Source: a candidate division CSSED10-310 bacterium
Lineage (GTDB): Bacteria > CSSED10-310
Assembly: GCA_016931515.1 (NCBI GenBank)
Contig: JAFGEQ010000006.1
Span: 1 to 64,000 of the forward strand
Reading direction: 5' to 3'
Length of the DNA stretch: 64,000 nt
Below the pieces are notes generated by a model. The model made no database searches, was not told where the DNA came from, and was given only the letters and a program-made list of their open reading frames with translations. Of the stretch, positions 35,172-44,913 are shown piece after piece. Every line of letters starts with the position of its first letter. The stretch's first letter is position 1. The position numbers and the translations under genes are program-made.

Positions 35172-37976
35172 ATGAGTCTTTGTATAAACAAAGGAAATCG
35201 TCACGCCGGCTTTTCGCTTGTCGAAATGCTGATATCTATGGTGGTTTTCAGTGTTGTCATGGGAATTATCTATTCCTTCCTCCTCCAGACAAAAAAGGAC
35301 CTTTCCGAAGCGGAAGTCGAACTCGATTTAACGGATAATGCGCAATCCGCTATCAATGCGTTGCGCAAAGATCTATACCAGATAGGGATTGGCCGCGATA
35401 CTGAGAAAACACAACCCCAGATATTACGCGCAGGTATGTTCGATCTGATTTTCGTCGCTGATCTGGATCGTGAAGTCCGCTCCACCGATAAACGATACGG
35501 GAGTCCGGATCCCAATCTTCCGATGTCCTTCTCGCCTGGATCTCCGTTCTTACCAATCTATTTTTTATTCGATCCCGGTATACCAGAACTTTTTCGCTTT
35601 ACAGGATGGGATCCGAGTTTGAGTTACGGTTATAACAACCTGGGTGCAGAAGTCGTCCGTTACTCGTTAGATTGCAACGGTGATAATGTAATCAGCAGTT
35701 TGGATCTGGAAGATAATATCGAGATGGACGGAGCCAGGGAACAGACGATCAACCCGAATGATTTCTGGCTTTTCAAGGAATGGTGGGGATGCTATAACTC
35801 CTCCGGAGTCTATATCAACCAGCACTCCGGACGACATCCGGTCGCCTTCAATATAAAAGGTATGTTTTATAAACCCACTGGAGGAACACCATCGGGGACA
35901 AACAGTCGTTTCATTTACCCCGACGGGAGTTATCCGAAAATACTGTTTACTTATTGGGGCCATTTTTGGAATTCCATTACTGATCATGATGATCCGGGAG
36001 ATCCTGATTGGCCTGGTGAACCACTGGATTTATGGGGTGATTTCGGGTTGCAAAATCCGATCCAGATCAATCAACCGATAACCCCCGGCGTTGACGGCTC
36101 CAGAGACGGCGTTTTAGATATGAACGAAATCAACGAGATGATGAGCAATCCCAATAAATCGGAAATCAATCTCCTATACCTTGCCGGTATAACTGGCCGA
36201 TGTGCTGAAAGTCTTACGGGGGATGAGAATGGGAACGGTATCCCGGGTGAGTATAGGATTGACCAGTTTATTCGGCGTATCGGTGTCACTCTGGTTGTTG
36301 AGGCAGATTCTCCAAACCCCAAATCACCTAATCTTGAGCGGTCCAATATGACTAATCCCAGTGCTCCTGGATATTACTATTACAAAGACTACGAGGTATC
36401 GATACAGATTAACCCGAGAAATCTGATCTATTCCGGATCTCCACTTGTTGATATGGGTCAGATGACACCTACGCCGATTCCGCCGACATCAACACCGCTA
36501 CCCCCTACCAACACTCCTGATCCTTCAATCCCAACCAACACACCAACCAACACACACACACCGGACCCGATGGCAACACCAACAGCGACTCCTGATCAAC
36601 TTGGTTTCGATAAGGATGATGGTGAAGTTGTGATCGGCGGTCTTAATTATATTTATGGTTTATCCATCGATCGGATGGCTCCATCTGTTTCTGAAATTTG
36701 CGCATTGACCAATAGTTCGACCTATCTTGCCTTGTTCGGATATCCAGTGACCCAGGTTGAACCTGCTAATTTCTGTGATTTGCCGGGATCTTTTGATCCT
36801 TGGAATGACGTTGTCATGTCGAATAATGCGAACGGAGGTCTGTCGAATCTGTTTTATTACAAGCATAATACTGAATCCAGCGTCAACGGATTCTCAACCC
36901 TTCATTCTACATCAGTCGGCTACGATCCATCTGACCGGATCACCTGTTTCGCAACCGGCAATATTGGACCATTTGGTTATGTTCCGGATGAATATGACGA
37001 AGTTGTCGTGGCCTATCATCGATACAATGGAGCTCCTACCGAAAAAACCCTGATCGAAGTCATGGCACTAAACTATAACTGTGGTGATTTGATTTCAGTC
37101 AGCAATCCACCTCCCCTGTCACTCGACACCAATCGAATCATTAAAGATATGCTGATTGCGGATTTTGACGGTGATGGTATCGGGGAGCTTGTCACAATGA
37201 CCAGTCATTTCGGCACTGAGGGTGTCTCCCAAATTCGCTATTATCCGGATATCTTTAACCAGGGTTGGTCAACATACCATGAGTTCCCGATTTTGAATTT
37301 TGGCACGAATGTCCAATGCGCCAAGCTTGTTGCAGATACTGTCTACACCGGAAATGCTAAACCTATAGAACCTGACCTTATCATCGTAGGAGAAAATGGA
37401 CGATTTGCAGTGATTACGAATCGCCGTAGCGGTACCGTATCACCCAATCCATTTAACACGACCATCCGATACAGTACATCAGATGCATTTGATCGTTTCT
37501 CAACAGTAACCGGTGCAGTCGTATATGACTCAAATAATTTAAGCAGTGTATATGAGCCGGTCATGGCCATCAGTGGAAATAGTGATGTATCCGATAACGT
37601 ACAACTTGTACATTACCAGATGACTGATATCGCAACATCTACGATCCCGTTGGCGAATTGTTCCGGATCAATCTGGCCGACACCCGGTGAGATAATCTCA
37701 ACCAAAGGAATGAGCTATGTTCCGGTATTCGGGACGGTCAATTCTGACACTTATCTGGTCATCCCGGTCAATGTGGGTGGTATTGATTATGCAACCTTTA
37801 TAAAGAACCCTGTATTAAGCAGCGGTCCTGTATTCGATCCATCTGTCTCCTGTCAGTTGGAGCTCTACTCTGTCATTGGAGGAATCAACTGCATTACATC
37901 AACGCGGAATGAGTTATCTGGAGATCTTGGAACGATGCCGACACCCACAGTTTTACCAGCGACACCAACGCCTTAA
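35172..37976 (+). CDS. Giant prepilin-like (PilW/PulJ-type) surface protein
   Basis: 934 residues. A 13-residue leader ending in Gly precedes FSLVEMLISMVVFSVVMGIIY, with Glu at +5, so it is a prepilin substrate. A long pilin-like body with aspartate turns runs to ~430. A Pro/Thr linker (STPLPPTNTP..., ~430-480) leads to a C-terminal ~450-residue region with an FG-GAP-like calcium loop (DFDGDGIGE). A short TPTP tail ends the protein. Such size is unusual for a pilin-like protein and suggests a minor tip pilin or an anchored surface protein. The ATG has AGGGGA six bases upstream. A bidirectional terminator follows. Confidence 0.85.
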   Translation: MSLCINKGNRHAGFSLVEMLISMVVFSVVMGIIYSFLLQTKKDLSEAEVELDLTDNAQSAINALRKDLYQIGIGRDTEKTQPQILRAGMFDLIFVADLDREVRSTDKRYGSPDPNLPMSFSPGSPFLPIYFLFDPGIPELFRFTGWDPSLSYGYNNLGAEVVRYSLDCNGDNVISSLDLEDNIEMDGAREQTINPNDFWLFKEWWGCYNSSGVYINQHSGRHPVAFNIKGMFYKPTGGTPSGTNSRFIYPDGSYPKILFTYWGHFWNSITDHDDPGDPDWPGEPLDLWGDFGLQNPIQINQPITPGVDGSRDGVLDMNEINEMMSNPNKSEINLLYLAGITGRCAESLTGDENGNGIPGEYRIDQFIRRIGVTLVVEADSPNPKSPNLERSNMTNPSAPGYYYYKDYEVSIQINPRNLIYSGSPLVDMGQMTPTPIPPTSTPLPPTNTPDPSIPTNTPTNTHTPDPMATPTATPDQLGFDKDDGEVVIGGLNYIYGLSIDRMAPSVSEICALTNSSTYLALFGYPVTQVEPANFCDLPGSFDPWNDVVMSNNANGGLSNLFYYKHNTESSVNGFSTLHSTSVGYDPSDRITCFATGNIGPFGYVPDEYDEVVVAYHRYNGAPTEKTLIEVMALNYNCGDLISVSNPPPLSLDTNRIIKDMLIADFDGDGIGELVTMTSHFGTEGVSQIRYYPDIFNQGWSTYHEFPILNFGTNVQCAKLVADTVYTGNAKPIEPDLIIVGENGRFAVITNRRSGTVSPNPFNTTIRYSTSDAFDRFSTVTGAVVYDSNNLSSVYEPVMAISGNSDVSDNVQLVHYQMTDIATSTIPLANCSGSIWPTPGEIISTKGMSYVPVFGTVNSDTYLVIPVNVGGIDYATFIKNPVLSSGPVFDPSVSCQLELYSVIGGINCITSTRNELSGDLGTMPTPTVLPATPTP

Positions 37977-37996
37977 ACAGCCACGCGGCAGATAAA

Positions 37997-38038
37997 AACA
38001 ATAAAGCCACATTCTTTAAAGAACGTGGCTTTATTGTT
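37997..38038. terminator. Bidirectional terminator
   Basis: A perfect 14-bp stem (AACAATAAAGCCAC and its complement), extended by three more pairs inside, has a TTTAAA loop and T-rich flanks on both sides. It sits between convergent genes, 20 bases after the giant prepilin stop and seven before the adenosine-specific kinase stop. Confidence 0.85.
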
Positions 38039-38045
38039 GAATCGC

Positions 38046-38534
38046 TTACCCGAGTTTGTAACCGATCTTTCTCAAAAAGAGCATTCTCTCTTGAGCATCT
38101 GTTTCGGTTTCAATCCCGAGCGGTTGAAACCCATCCAAAACACCCAGAATACCCCTCTGCTCATGATCGTTCGATGCAACCACAACCGTAGTCGGATTAG
38201 CTGTGGCACAGAAGATCCGGCACACTTCAGGTATCATTTTTATCGTATTTAGTATGTTCACCGGGAAACCCGAATCGATAAAAATCAGGAAAGAATGCCC
38301 GGCTCCGATTATTGCAGAATTGGAAACGGCGATGTCCTTTAAAGTTTCATCATTCCCAGATACTCTAATCAATCTGGGTCCGCTGGCTTCACAGAATGCA
38401 GCTCCAAACTTCATCCCCGGATTTGTCTGAATAATCGCTTCATGAAGGTCTTCTATCGTTTTTATGAAATGGGCCATACCCAGGATGAAGTTCAGTCCTT
38501 TCGGATTGTTTATTTCTATGTATTCCAACTTCAT
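38046..38534 (-). CDS. Adenosine-specific kinase family protein (DUF355)
   Basis: 162 residues. The sequence is very close to the consensus I know for this small family: GLNFILGMAHFIKTIEDLHEAI, KFGAAFCEASG, IGAGHSFLIFI, NPTTVVVA and GRGILGVLDGF-like GILGVLDGF. A Pyrobaculum member was characterised as an adenosine-specific kinase. The reaction for bacterial members is assumed. I start at ATG 38534 because GGAGG lies five bases upstream; an ATG four codons earlier would put that SD inside the gene. It stands alone on the minus strand. Confidence 0.9.
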   Translation of the reverse strand: MKLEYIEINNPKGLNFILGMAHFIKTIEDLHEAIIQTNPGMKFGAAFCEASGPRLIRVSGNDETLKDIAVSNSAIIGAGHSFLIFIDSGFPVNILNTIKMIPEVCRIFCATANPTTVVVASNDHEQRGILGVLDGFQPLGIETETDAQERMLFLRKIGYKLG

Positions 38535-38564
38535 ATTAGCCTCCATCGATTATTCTTCCTGATA

Positions 38565-41500
38565 CTATGGATGTGGATCAAAATATAGCACCGCACCTTT
38601 ATTTCCGTCGCCAGTATCAACGCGTTCACCACCGGTGTGGCTCAAGAAAACGACTTCTTCATCCCCCATTTCGCCTATATCGATCCCACCCAGTGCATCG
38701 ACGCCCAAGCCCGTATCATATGTGTTCTTTAATTCTCCATCTCTCGTAATTTCCAATACAAAACCATTACCGCGACAGGCGACATACAAATGGTCATACT
38801 TCACCGAGTAAGCAATACCGATGGGGTTGTTCAAATACGCATAAGTAAAACAAACCACCGATTGAAGGCCACTGCCGTCGACAACCGACAACGTTTCAGA
38901 TGTGCCGACCGGTCCAGATGGTTTCATCCTGACACGGGTTATATTTCCAGCTTCCGGATCGGTAATGAACAGGTAACCTGAGCCAGGATCAGCGTCTTCA
39001 GATAGTGGAACAAACTCGATTCCCATTGGCGTATCAACACCAGTGAATGCCACATAGGGACCATCGTCGAGATCGATTCCATAAACCAATCCTCGATCAG
39101 AATGCGATGCGAAAATCAAGCGACTCATATAGGAGGGATCATCGGGCGCCAGACCCGCATCAACAATGCCGCTGATTCCAACCAGCCCGACCCCTGCTCC
39201 CCAGTACCCCGCATAGGTTCCGAATCCACGGGCTCCTCCGTTATCGGCACCCAGCGTGCTGCTCTGCTGAGCAAAATCTTCCGCATGATTGTCCGTGTCG
39301 ATACCATTCGGTACCCGTGCGACAGATTCGTTCGCGATGCTGTCTGCATCACCGTTCTCCCCCGGCTCCGGCGCTCCGTTTCCATCACCGTCTCCTGCAG
39401 GATCGTCCCCGATTTCAACATCGTCAATGATAGAACTTGCTGTGTCGCGCAGAATGAAATAGCAGTCGTTATTATTAGAGCCAACTGGATTCCCAACCAC
39501 CAGATAGGAACCGGGAAGGAAGTTCGTCACGCTGGCAGAGGTTGGATAAACGATTTCCGTACCACTGCCGCTGCCTATCACGTGCGTTTCAGGTGTTGTG
39601 TCGATCATTTCCAATGTCCATCCAGTCAGATCCAGCGTTTGACCCGATGTGTTGTACAGCTCAATCCACTCATCAGATGTCGTGATAGCTCCCGAACCCG
39701 GTGTATCACTGAATGGTATTCCATCGCCACCCTCAGAATCATTCCAATCCTGCTGGGGATCGACAACCACTTCATTGATTACTATCTTCCCGAGTCCTGT
39801 AGTGAAATTTATCTCAAAATCAGGACCGGTACTGCCGTCACAGTCTCCATCAAGCCCATGGCCACTGGTGTCCGTGATAGCGGACGTTAATGTGACCGTA
39901 TAGGTTTCCTCAGAAGCTAGCCGATCTCCGGGTTGAAATAGCACAACCGTGTTTCCGGAAGTAAACATGAAGTTACCGGTAACAGCGCCATCGGGGCCCA
40001 CCATCAAAAACGACGTTGTGTTAACGGTACTGGGGAGAATCGCCTCTGTAAAATGGATCGTTACTCCCGTATTGACCGATACGTTCTGATCACCATCGGT
40101 TGGATCGCTTTCAAAAACGCATGGAGGAGTTCTATCGTCACCTCCAGTTCGGAATTCGGCAATAAATGGATCCAGCGGAAGCCCCTGTGTCTGATCCAGC
40201 GAATTGCCCGCAAGGTCCGTTACATCTGTCGTTACAGTCAATCGGTAATCGGTATCTTCATCCAAATCAGTCTCAGGACTTAAAGAAATACTTGTATTCC
40301 CGGGATTCAGAGTAATTACTGAAAGAACATGGTCATCGGGGAATGCGACCGGAACCAGATAGACTGAAGCGCTTGTTACTGTAGATGAATTAACCTGTTT
40401 AGAAAAATTCATGTAAATCTGAGTGTTAATACTAATTCCCGTGTCCCCCGATTCCGGATAGGATGATGTCACGTAGAGCCGGTCTCCTCCAGCAGCAACT
40501 TGTGTGCAATAACGCCCTCCCGGAAGGCCATCCCCGTCTCCGTCCAAAGTAACGCCTTGCAAATCCGTCAGTGTATCTTCAACACACACAGTATAATAAC
40601 CTTCCGAAAACCCGGTTGACGCACTGAAGTTCATCTGAACACCGGAGGGCCAGGTAATGGTTCCGGATACTTGCCGATTCTGGCTGTCGACGACACTGAG
40701 GTATACGCCTGTCAGACTGGAAGGATCGATCTCCTTCGTGAAGATGATCGTAAGCAGATCACCGGAAATACTTGCTGACGCTACTTGTGGAGGCTGCGTA
40801 CTTGAGGCTCCGGTACTGAAATGACTCACGAAAGCATCCGGTAAACCACCGGGAATCTGATCCAAAGGATTTCCCGTCAGATCCTGAACTCTGTAATTGA
40901 CTTCAACCGTATAGGTAATATCAGCCTGCAGTTGTTCCCTCGGAACAAACGTTGCCATCATCAAACCCGTATCCACATGGATGTCACCACTGATTTTATT
41001 CCCATCCGGTTCCATCACCAGGAAAGCGGTCGTGGATACAGTGGATGCTTTTACGGGCTCGGAAAAGCCGATCTCTATCAGAGTGTCTACCGATACGAAG
41101 GTTGATCCATCGGCCGGGCGCACCCAGACGACACGGGGACTGCCATATCCAACAGTAAAAATGCTATTGAAATCATCCGGTCCCGGACTGCGCAGATCGC
41201 CATCGAGTGAAACGCCATCCTGATCCGTTATATCTTTATCCAATACTATTTCGTAACGGGTCTTCTCAGTCAAATCACTCGAATAAACAAATTCAACTCT
41301 TTTATAATCGTTCGAAAATGAAAATGAGCCAGTAGGTGCTTTGGGATAGGGTGATTGGGGGCTATAGTCAACCTGCACTTCGAACGTTGAGGATGTGACC
41401 GTCGATGGATCGACCGGTGACGAAAATTCGACAGCAATCACCGGATGGTGCGACACACCTTCCGCACCGTCTTCCGGGGTCACGGATGTAACAATAAACC

Positions 41501-42035
41501 CGTAGTCAGTCATTCCAAAGATACCGGATCCAGCCGGCCCGGGAACGGGTTCACCCGCCTTGCCGGAGTGGCCGTTGGGTTCTTTCGTCGGATTCGGATC
41601 CGTCACTGCAATGCTTCCAAGACCCTGGTCGTCATTGGCAATCCAGACAAACGGTCCGAGAAATGCAACATCATAAGGATTTGAAACAGCCGGTAATCCA
41701 AATTGATCCGTTAATCCGCCATGACTATAAATATCTATGTTTCCCGAATGAGGATTTACCTGAGTAATTGTGTTCGCAAATTCACCGATTGTTCCTCGAT
41801 TGGCAACCAGGAGATTGCCGACGCTGAGAACGCTGCCCTGACCGCTCCCATCGGAATCTTTCCCTGCTATAAATTCGATCCCCCATGGGAAATTCAAATT
41901 GGACGCGACAATCTCAGGTGCGACAAGAATAGTGTTTTTATCCTGATCAAAGGAATTCTCAATTTTATCTTCGCAACCAACCAAGATCATTCCCAGAGCG
42001 AGAACAAGGCATACATTTACGGTCATCCATTTCAT
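38565..42035 (-). CDS. Large lipoprotein with Ig-like repeats, lamin-tail domain and propeller-like ends
   Basis: 1156 residues. The lipobox LVGC puts the lipidated Cys at 21. Residues ~40-150 look like propeller blades (FPWGIEF, NPYDVAFLG). At least four SbsA/Big_5-type Ig-like domains follow, each with a P/A/N-S-T-V-T core. A lamin-tail-like region comes next (IVINEVVVDPQQDWNDSEGGDG and SDEWIELYNTSGQTLDLTGW, ~750-900). The C-terminal ~190 residues return to propeller-like repeats (MGIEFVP, IGIAYS, LGGIDIG). The protein is therefore exposed at the envelope and may bind polymers or surfaces; no enzymatic motif is seen. Start ATG 42035 is preferred (GAGG six bases upstream). It follows the helix-hairpin-helix gene by eight bases. 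Confidence 0.85.
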   Translation of the reverse strand: MKWMTVNVCLVLALGMILVGCEDKIENSFDQDKNTILVAPEIVASNLNFPWGIEFIAGKDSDGSGQGSVLSVGNLLVANRGTIGEFANTITQVNPHSGNIDIYSHGGLTDQFGLPAVSNPYDVAFLGPFVWIANDDQGLGSIAVTDPNPTKEPNGHSGKAGEPVPGPAGSGIFGMTDYGFIVTSVTPEDGAEGVSHHPVIAVEFSSPVDPSTVTSSTFEVQVDYSPQSPYPKAPTGSFSFSNDYKRVEFVYSSDLTEKTRYEIVLDKDITDQDGVSLDGDLRSPGPDDFNSIFTVGYGSPRVVWVRPADGSTFVSVDTLIEIGFSEPVKASTVSTTAFLVMEPDGNKISGDIHVDTGLMMATFVPREQLQADITYTVEVNYRVQDLTGNPLDQIPGGLPDAFVSHFSTGASSTQPPQVASASISGDLLTIIFTKEIDPSSLTGVYLSVVDSQNRQVSGTITWPSGVQMNFSASTGFSEGYYTVCVEDTLTDLQGVTLDGDGDGLPGGRYCTQVAAGGDRLYVTSSYPESGDTGISINTQIYMNFSKQVNSSTVTSASVYLVPVAFPDDHVLSVITLNPGNTSISLSPETDLDEDTDYRLTVTTDVTDLAGNSLDQTQGLPLDPFIAEFRTGGDDRTPPCVFESDPTDGDQNVSVNTGVTIHFTEAILPSTVNTTSFLMVGPDGAVTGNFMFTSGNTVVLFQPGDRLASEETYTVTLTSAITDTSGHGLDGDCDGSTGPDFEINFTTGLGKIVINEVVVDPQQDWNDSEGGDGIPFSDTPGSGAITTSDEWIELYNTSGQTLDLTGWTLEMIDTTPETHVIGSGSGTEIVYPTSASVTNFLPGSYLVVGNPVGSNNNDCYFILRDTASSIIDDVEIGDDPAGDGDGNGAPEPGENGDADSIANESVARVPNGIDTDNHAEDFAQQSSTLGADNGGARGFGTYAGYWGAGVGLVGISGIVDAGLAPDDPSYMSRLIFASHSDRGLVYGIDLDDGPYVAFTGVDTPMGIEFVPLSEDADPGSGYLFITDPEAGNITRVRMKPSGPVGTSETLSVVDGSGLQSVVCFTYAYLNNPIGIAYSVKYDHLYVACRGNGFVLEITRDGELKNTYDTGLGVDALGGIDIGEMGDEEVVFLSHTGGERVDTGDGNKGAVLYFDPHP

Positions 42036-42043
42036 AATCAACC

Positions 42044-42979
42044 TCATTCCACAGCGGCCATTGCTGCTGTTTCCCTGGAGCGGGCAAGGGCTTCAGAAAA
42101 AAAGCCTCCTGTCAGACCATCTATTGCGGCTGTCAATTCCTGAATCTGTAATTCTCTTTTTACCTTGACAGTAATTGATACTTCCGGTTGGAGGATCATC
42201 TCTACCTGCAGTGCGCGACGGTCATAATACAATTCTGTCACATCCTCGATCACACTCTGCCTAAATTTCACTTGTTTCTCGGTTTCCGAGCTCACTCTCA
42301 AAATATCATTGCTGAAGCAGTAATCCTGGAGTTTCCATCTGAACCTCAACTGATAATCGAAATCATCATCGGTGCCCCGCTTCCAGGTTTCCTTGTCCGG
42401 ACCGACCGTCGTGGTTCCTCCTGATATGCTGATCGTATTCGTACGCGTATAATCTCTGTCATCGTCCGTATCGTGTCCGAGAGTGAATTGAACGGAATCG
42501 GGCCAAAGTCCTTTCTCCTTCGCCTTCTGCCGCCACTGGGCAAACCGTTCGCCATCAATTTCAGCAAAGCGGATTGCAGCTATCTGTACATCGCGGATGG
42601 ATGGTTCCAGATCGAAAGAAGCGAGAATTTCATCAACCGATGGCAGGGGTGTAGCAGTTGGTTGGGATTCTTCCGGCACATCTTGCTTTGATATAACATC
42701 CACAACAGGATCGGGATCGGATAGGGAGATAAGATCCTTCAATCTTTCCAGTGTCTTATCGCCTATTTTAGGTACATTACCGAGTTCATCCAAGGACTGA
42801 AATGGTCCATTGGTGTTGCGATAATCGATGATCAATTGCGCCAGTCCCGGACCTATGCCCGGTAATGTCTGCAATTCCATGTTCGTTGCGGTGTTGATAT
42901 TCACCGGTGTGCTATCCAGTGCCTGACAAGCCGCTGCAACAACCAATAAATATGCAATCGAACTCAGTAGCTTTTTCAT
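42044..42979 (-). CDS. Exported helix-hairpin-helix (ComEA-like) protein with extra C-terminal domain
   Basis: 311 residues. A signal peptide (MKKLLSSIAYLLVVAAACQA) is followed by a ComEA-type double HhH (NINTATNMELQTLPGIGPGLAQLIIDYR...GDKTLERLKDLI, ~27-85), which in ComEA binds DNA. A short Pro/Thr spacer leads to a ~190-residue C-terminal domain (AAIRFAEIDGERFAQWRQ to IQELTAAIDGLTGGFF) that is also present at the end of the neighbouring 43003-44823 gene. The two genes are 23 bases apart, so they form one unit with the lipoprotein downstream. The shared domain has no name that I know. A periplasmic location is inferred. Confidence 0.82.
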   Translation of the reverse strand: MKKLLSSIAYLLVVAAACQALDSTPVNINTATNMELQTLPGIGPGLAQLIIDYRNTNGPFQSLDELGNVPKIGDKTLERLKDLISLSDPDPVVDVISKQDVPEESQPTATPLPSVDEILASFDLEPSIRDVQIAAIRFAEIDGERFAQWRQKAKEKGLWPDSVQFTLGHDTDDDRDYTRTNTISISGGTTTVGPDKETWKRGTDDDFDYQLRFRWKLQDYCFSNDILRVSSETEKQVKFRQSVIEDVTELYYDRRALQVEMILQPEVSITVKVKRELQIQELTAAIDGLTGGFFSEALARSRETAAMAAVE

Positions 42980-43002
42980 TTTTCTTCTCTCCTTAACACG
43001 CT

Positions 43003-44823
43003 TCAGTATCGCAGTCCCTTCTGGAACAGAGTGTCAAATTGAAAACCGGTTAACGCATTGATCTGCGCCTCTATCTCTTGTATATTCAGAACCATATCAA
43101 TCGTACGACCCGGATTGCCGGACGTGCTTAACTCCATGTACAACCGCCCCAGTTTGTTATACTTATCTCGAATATCCACCAACATTTTGTTCCGACGTCG
43201 AACCTCGCTTCTCAATCGTTTCGACATCGATACATCACTCCGGTCAAAACAATAAAAGCGAGGACTCCACGAGAGACTCAATCTCACATCAAAGGGATCA
43301 TTCTGCCAAAGATCATATCTTTCGTTCACCGGTCCAGTGTAGGCTTTTCCACCGGATATCCAGACTTCGGGATTGCGGGTGTAATTTGTTCTCCGAATTG
43401 CCATTGAGGTGAGACAAAACTCGACTTTGGGAAACCAAATCCTGTTGAGTGACCCGTTATACCAGTTCCGATCCCGAGCAATATCTATTTGTGCATGACG
43501 CATCGAAGCCCTGATTACGTCATTCAGGGTCGGATATTCATCAGGCAGAAAAGTCGCGATCATCGGGTCGAAAGACATGCCCGTTTGATCAGAGAGCATA
43601 AAAATGCCGGTCGCTGTTGCAATCCATATCTCTTCCGGACGCGTTGGATTCAGCGCCAGTTCACGCACGTTATACTCAGATAAACCCGGATTATGGAATT
43701 GACCTTCTCCCGTTAGTGAGTTCCAAAAATACAATCCCCTGTTCGTTGCAAGAATTGTCGTGTTCAATGAAACGAGAAGATCCTGGATTCTTACTCCACT
43801 GATCTCTTCCTCCGATACCTCTGAGAATTCATGATCCTTTGTGATCCGATACAAACCGGTTGGACCCCCAAGATATATCTCATTCTGTGACGAGAGATTG
43901 ATCATCTGTGCCTGAATGGGTGGCTGCAGTACTCTTATATTCTCCAAAACGGCGTGGTTTAAACTGGCAATAATGACACTGCTTTCCGTAATGGCGACAA
44001 TGACACGTCCGTTTATTCGATCCGTCTCCAGATCGAGCATCCGTCCCTGATCCAAAACACCCTCAACAACATCGAATGTTAATCCATGATCGTTCGATAT
44101 AAGCAATTTTCCATTCTGAAGGATCAGAACATCTCCTTCAGGTGCAATCACACAGACCCGAGTGATCCCTGTGTTCGCAGGTCCTGCGTTAGCCGGCAAC
44201 TCCTCCCAACGATGCCCCGAATCCATCGATCGATATAATCCTCGATCCGTCACCAGATACGCATACCTCGGATCCGTGGAGTCCCAGCGGACCTGGCGGA
44301 TCACAACCTGTATTTCTTCAATAAAATCCGGATCCTCATCACCAATATCCACTTCCTCATCAGTGTCGGTGTCAGGTTCCTCTAAAAGACCCAGATCAAT
44401 CAGTCTTTCCCTGAGTTCCTCATCCGACAGATCATCAATCTCCTCCTCCTCGTCGAGTACTCCCCTGTAATACAAATCGTCGACATCATAATCGTCCCGA
44501 TCGAAATTCGTGGAGATATCTGATTCCTGGTCATCCTGATCAGGTTCTTCAATGTAATCTTCCTCATCATCAACAAAAGAGCCGGTACGAAACACTGCCC
44601 GCCAGGATCGTCCATTGTTTTCAGACAAGTAAACAGTTCTTTCTGTTGCACATAATATATGCCGACCCGAGTCATCCAGATCAATAGAAATCAAATTCAA
44701 ATCAAGCATTCCGCCCGATTGATCGATCCATTTTCTCTGGAGAAACTCCGGTTCAAGTCCAGAAAAAGCAGATGCTTTCAGGAATAAAACAAACAAACCG
44801 ATGAGGAATTGAGTCCGGATCAC
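43003..44823 (-). CDS. Exported Asp-box (Ycf48/BNR-like) protein with the shared C-terminal domain
   Basis: 606 residues. A signal peptide (FLIGLFVLFLKASAFS) precedes propeller-like repeats with Asp-box motifs (SENNGRSW, SMDSGHRW, SNDHGLTF), as in Ycf48 and sortilin-type propellers. A very acidic insert (EDYIEEPDQDDQESD..., ~95-165) lies between the first and second blades. The C-terminal ~180 residues (VIRASMRHAQIDIARDR ... IQEIEAQINALTGFQF) match the C-terminus of the next gene. The two secreted proteins may therefore assemble through this domain. It is separated from the upstream 101-residue gene by 94 bases. Confidence 0.8.
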   Translation of the reverse strand: MIRTQFLIGLFVLFLKASAFSGLEPEFLQRKWIDQSGGMLDLNLISIDLDDSGRHILCATERTVYLSENNGRSWRAVFRTGSFVDDEEDYIEEPDQDDQESDISTNFDRDDYDVDDLYYRGVLDEEEEIDDLSDEELRERLIDLGLLEEPDTDTDEEVDIGDEDPDFIEEIQVVIRQVRWDSTDPRYAYLVTDRGLYRSMDSGHRWEELPANAGPANTGITRVCVIAPEGDVLILQNGKLLISNDHGLTFDVVEGVLDQGRMLDLETDRINGRVIVAITESSVIIASLNHAVLENIRVLQPPIQAQMINLSSQNEIYLGGPTGLYRITKDHEFSEVSEEEISGVRIQDLLVSLNTTILATNRGLYFWNSLTGEGQFHNPGLSEYNVRELALNPTRPEEIWIATATGIFMLSDQTGMSFDPMIATFLPDEYPTLNDVIRASMRHAQIDIARDRNWYNGSLNRIWFPKVEFCLTSMAIRRTNYTRNPEVWISGGKAYTGPVNERYDLWQNDPFDVRLSLSWSPRFYCFDRSDVSMSKRLRSEVRRRNKMLVDIRDKYNKLGRLYMELSTSGNPGRTIDMVLNIQEIEAQINALTGFQFDTLFQKGLRY

Positions 44824-44913
44824 TTTACTGTCATCCTAAAAATATCTTATTTCAGCCGAAAGAGCCTTCTGCAAAGTATCAGACTCTGAAATGAGGGTCA
44901 ATAATCGAGCCGT

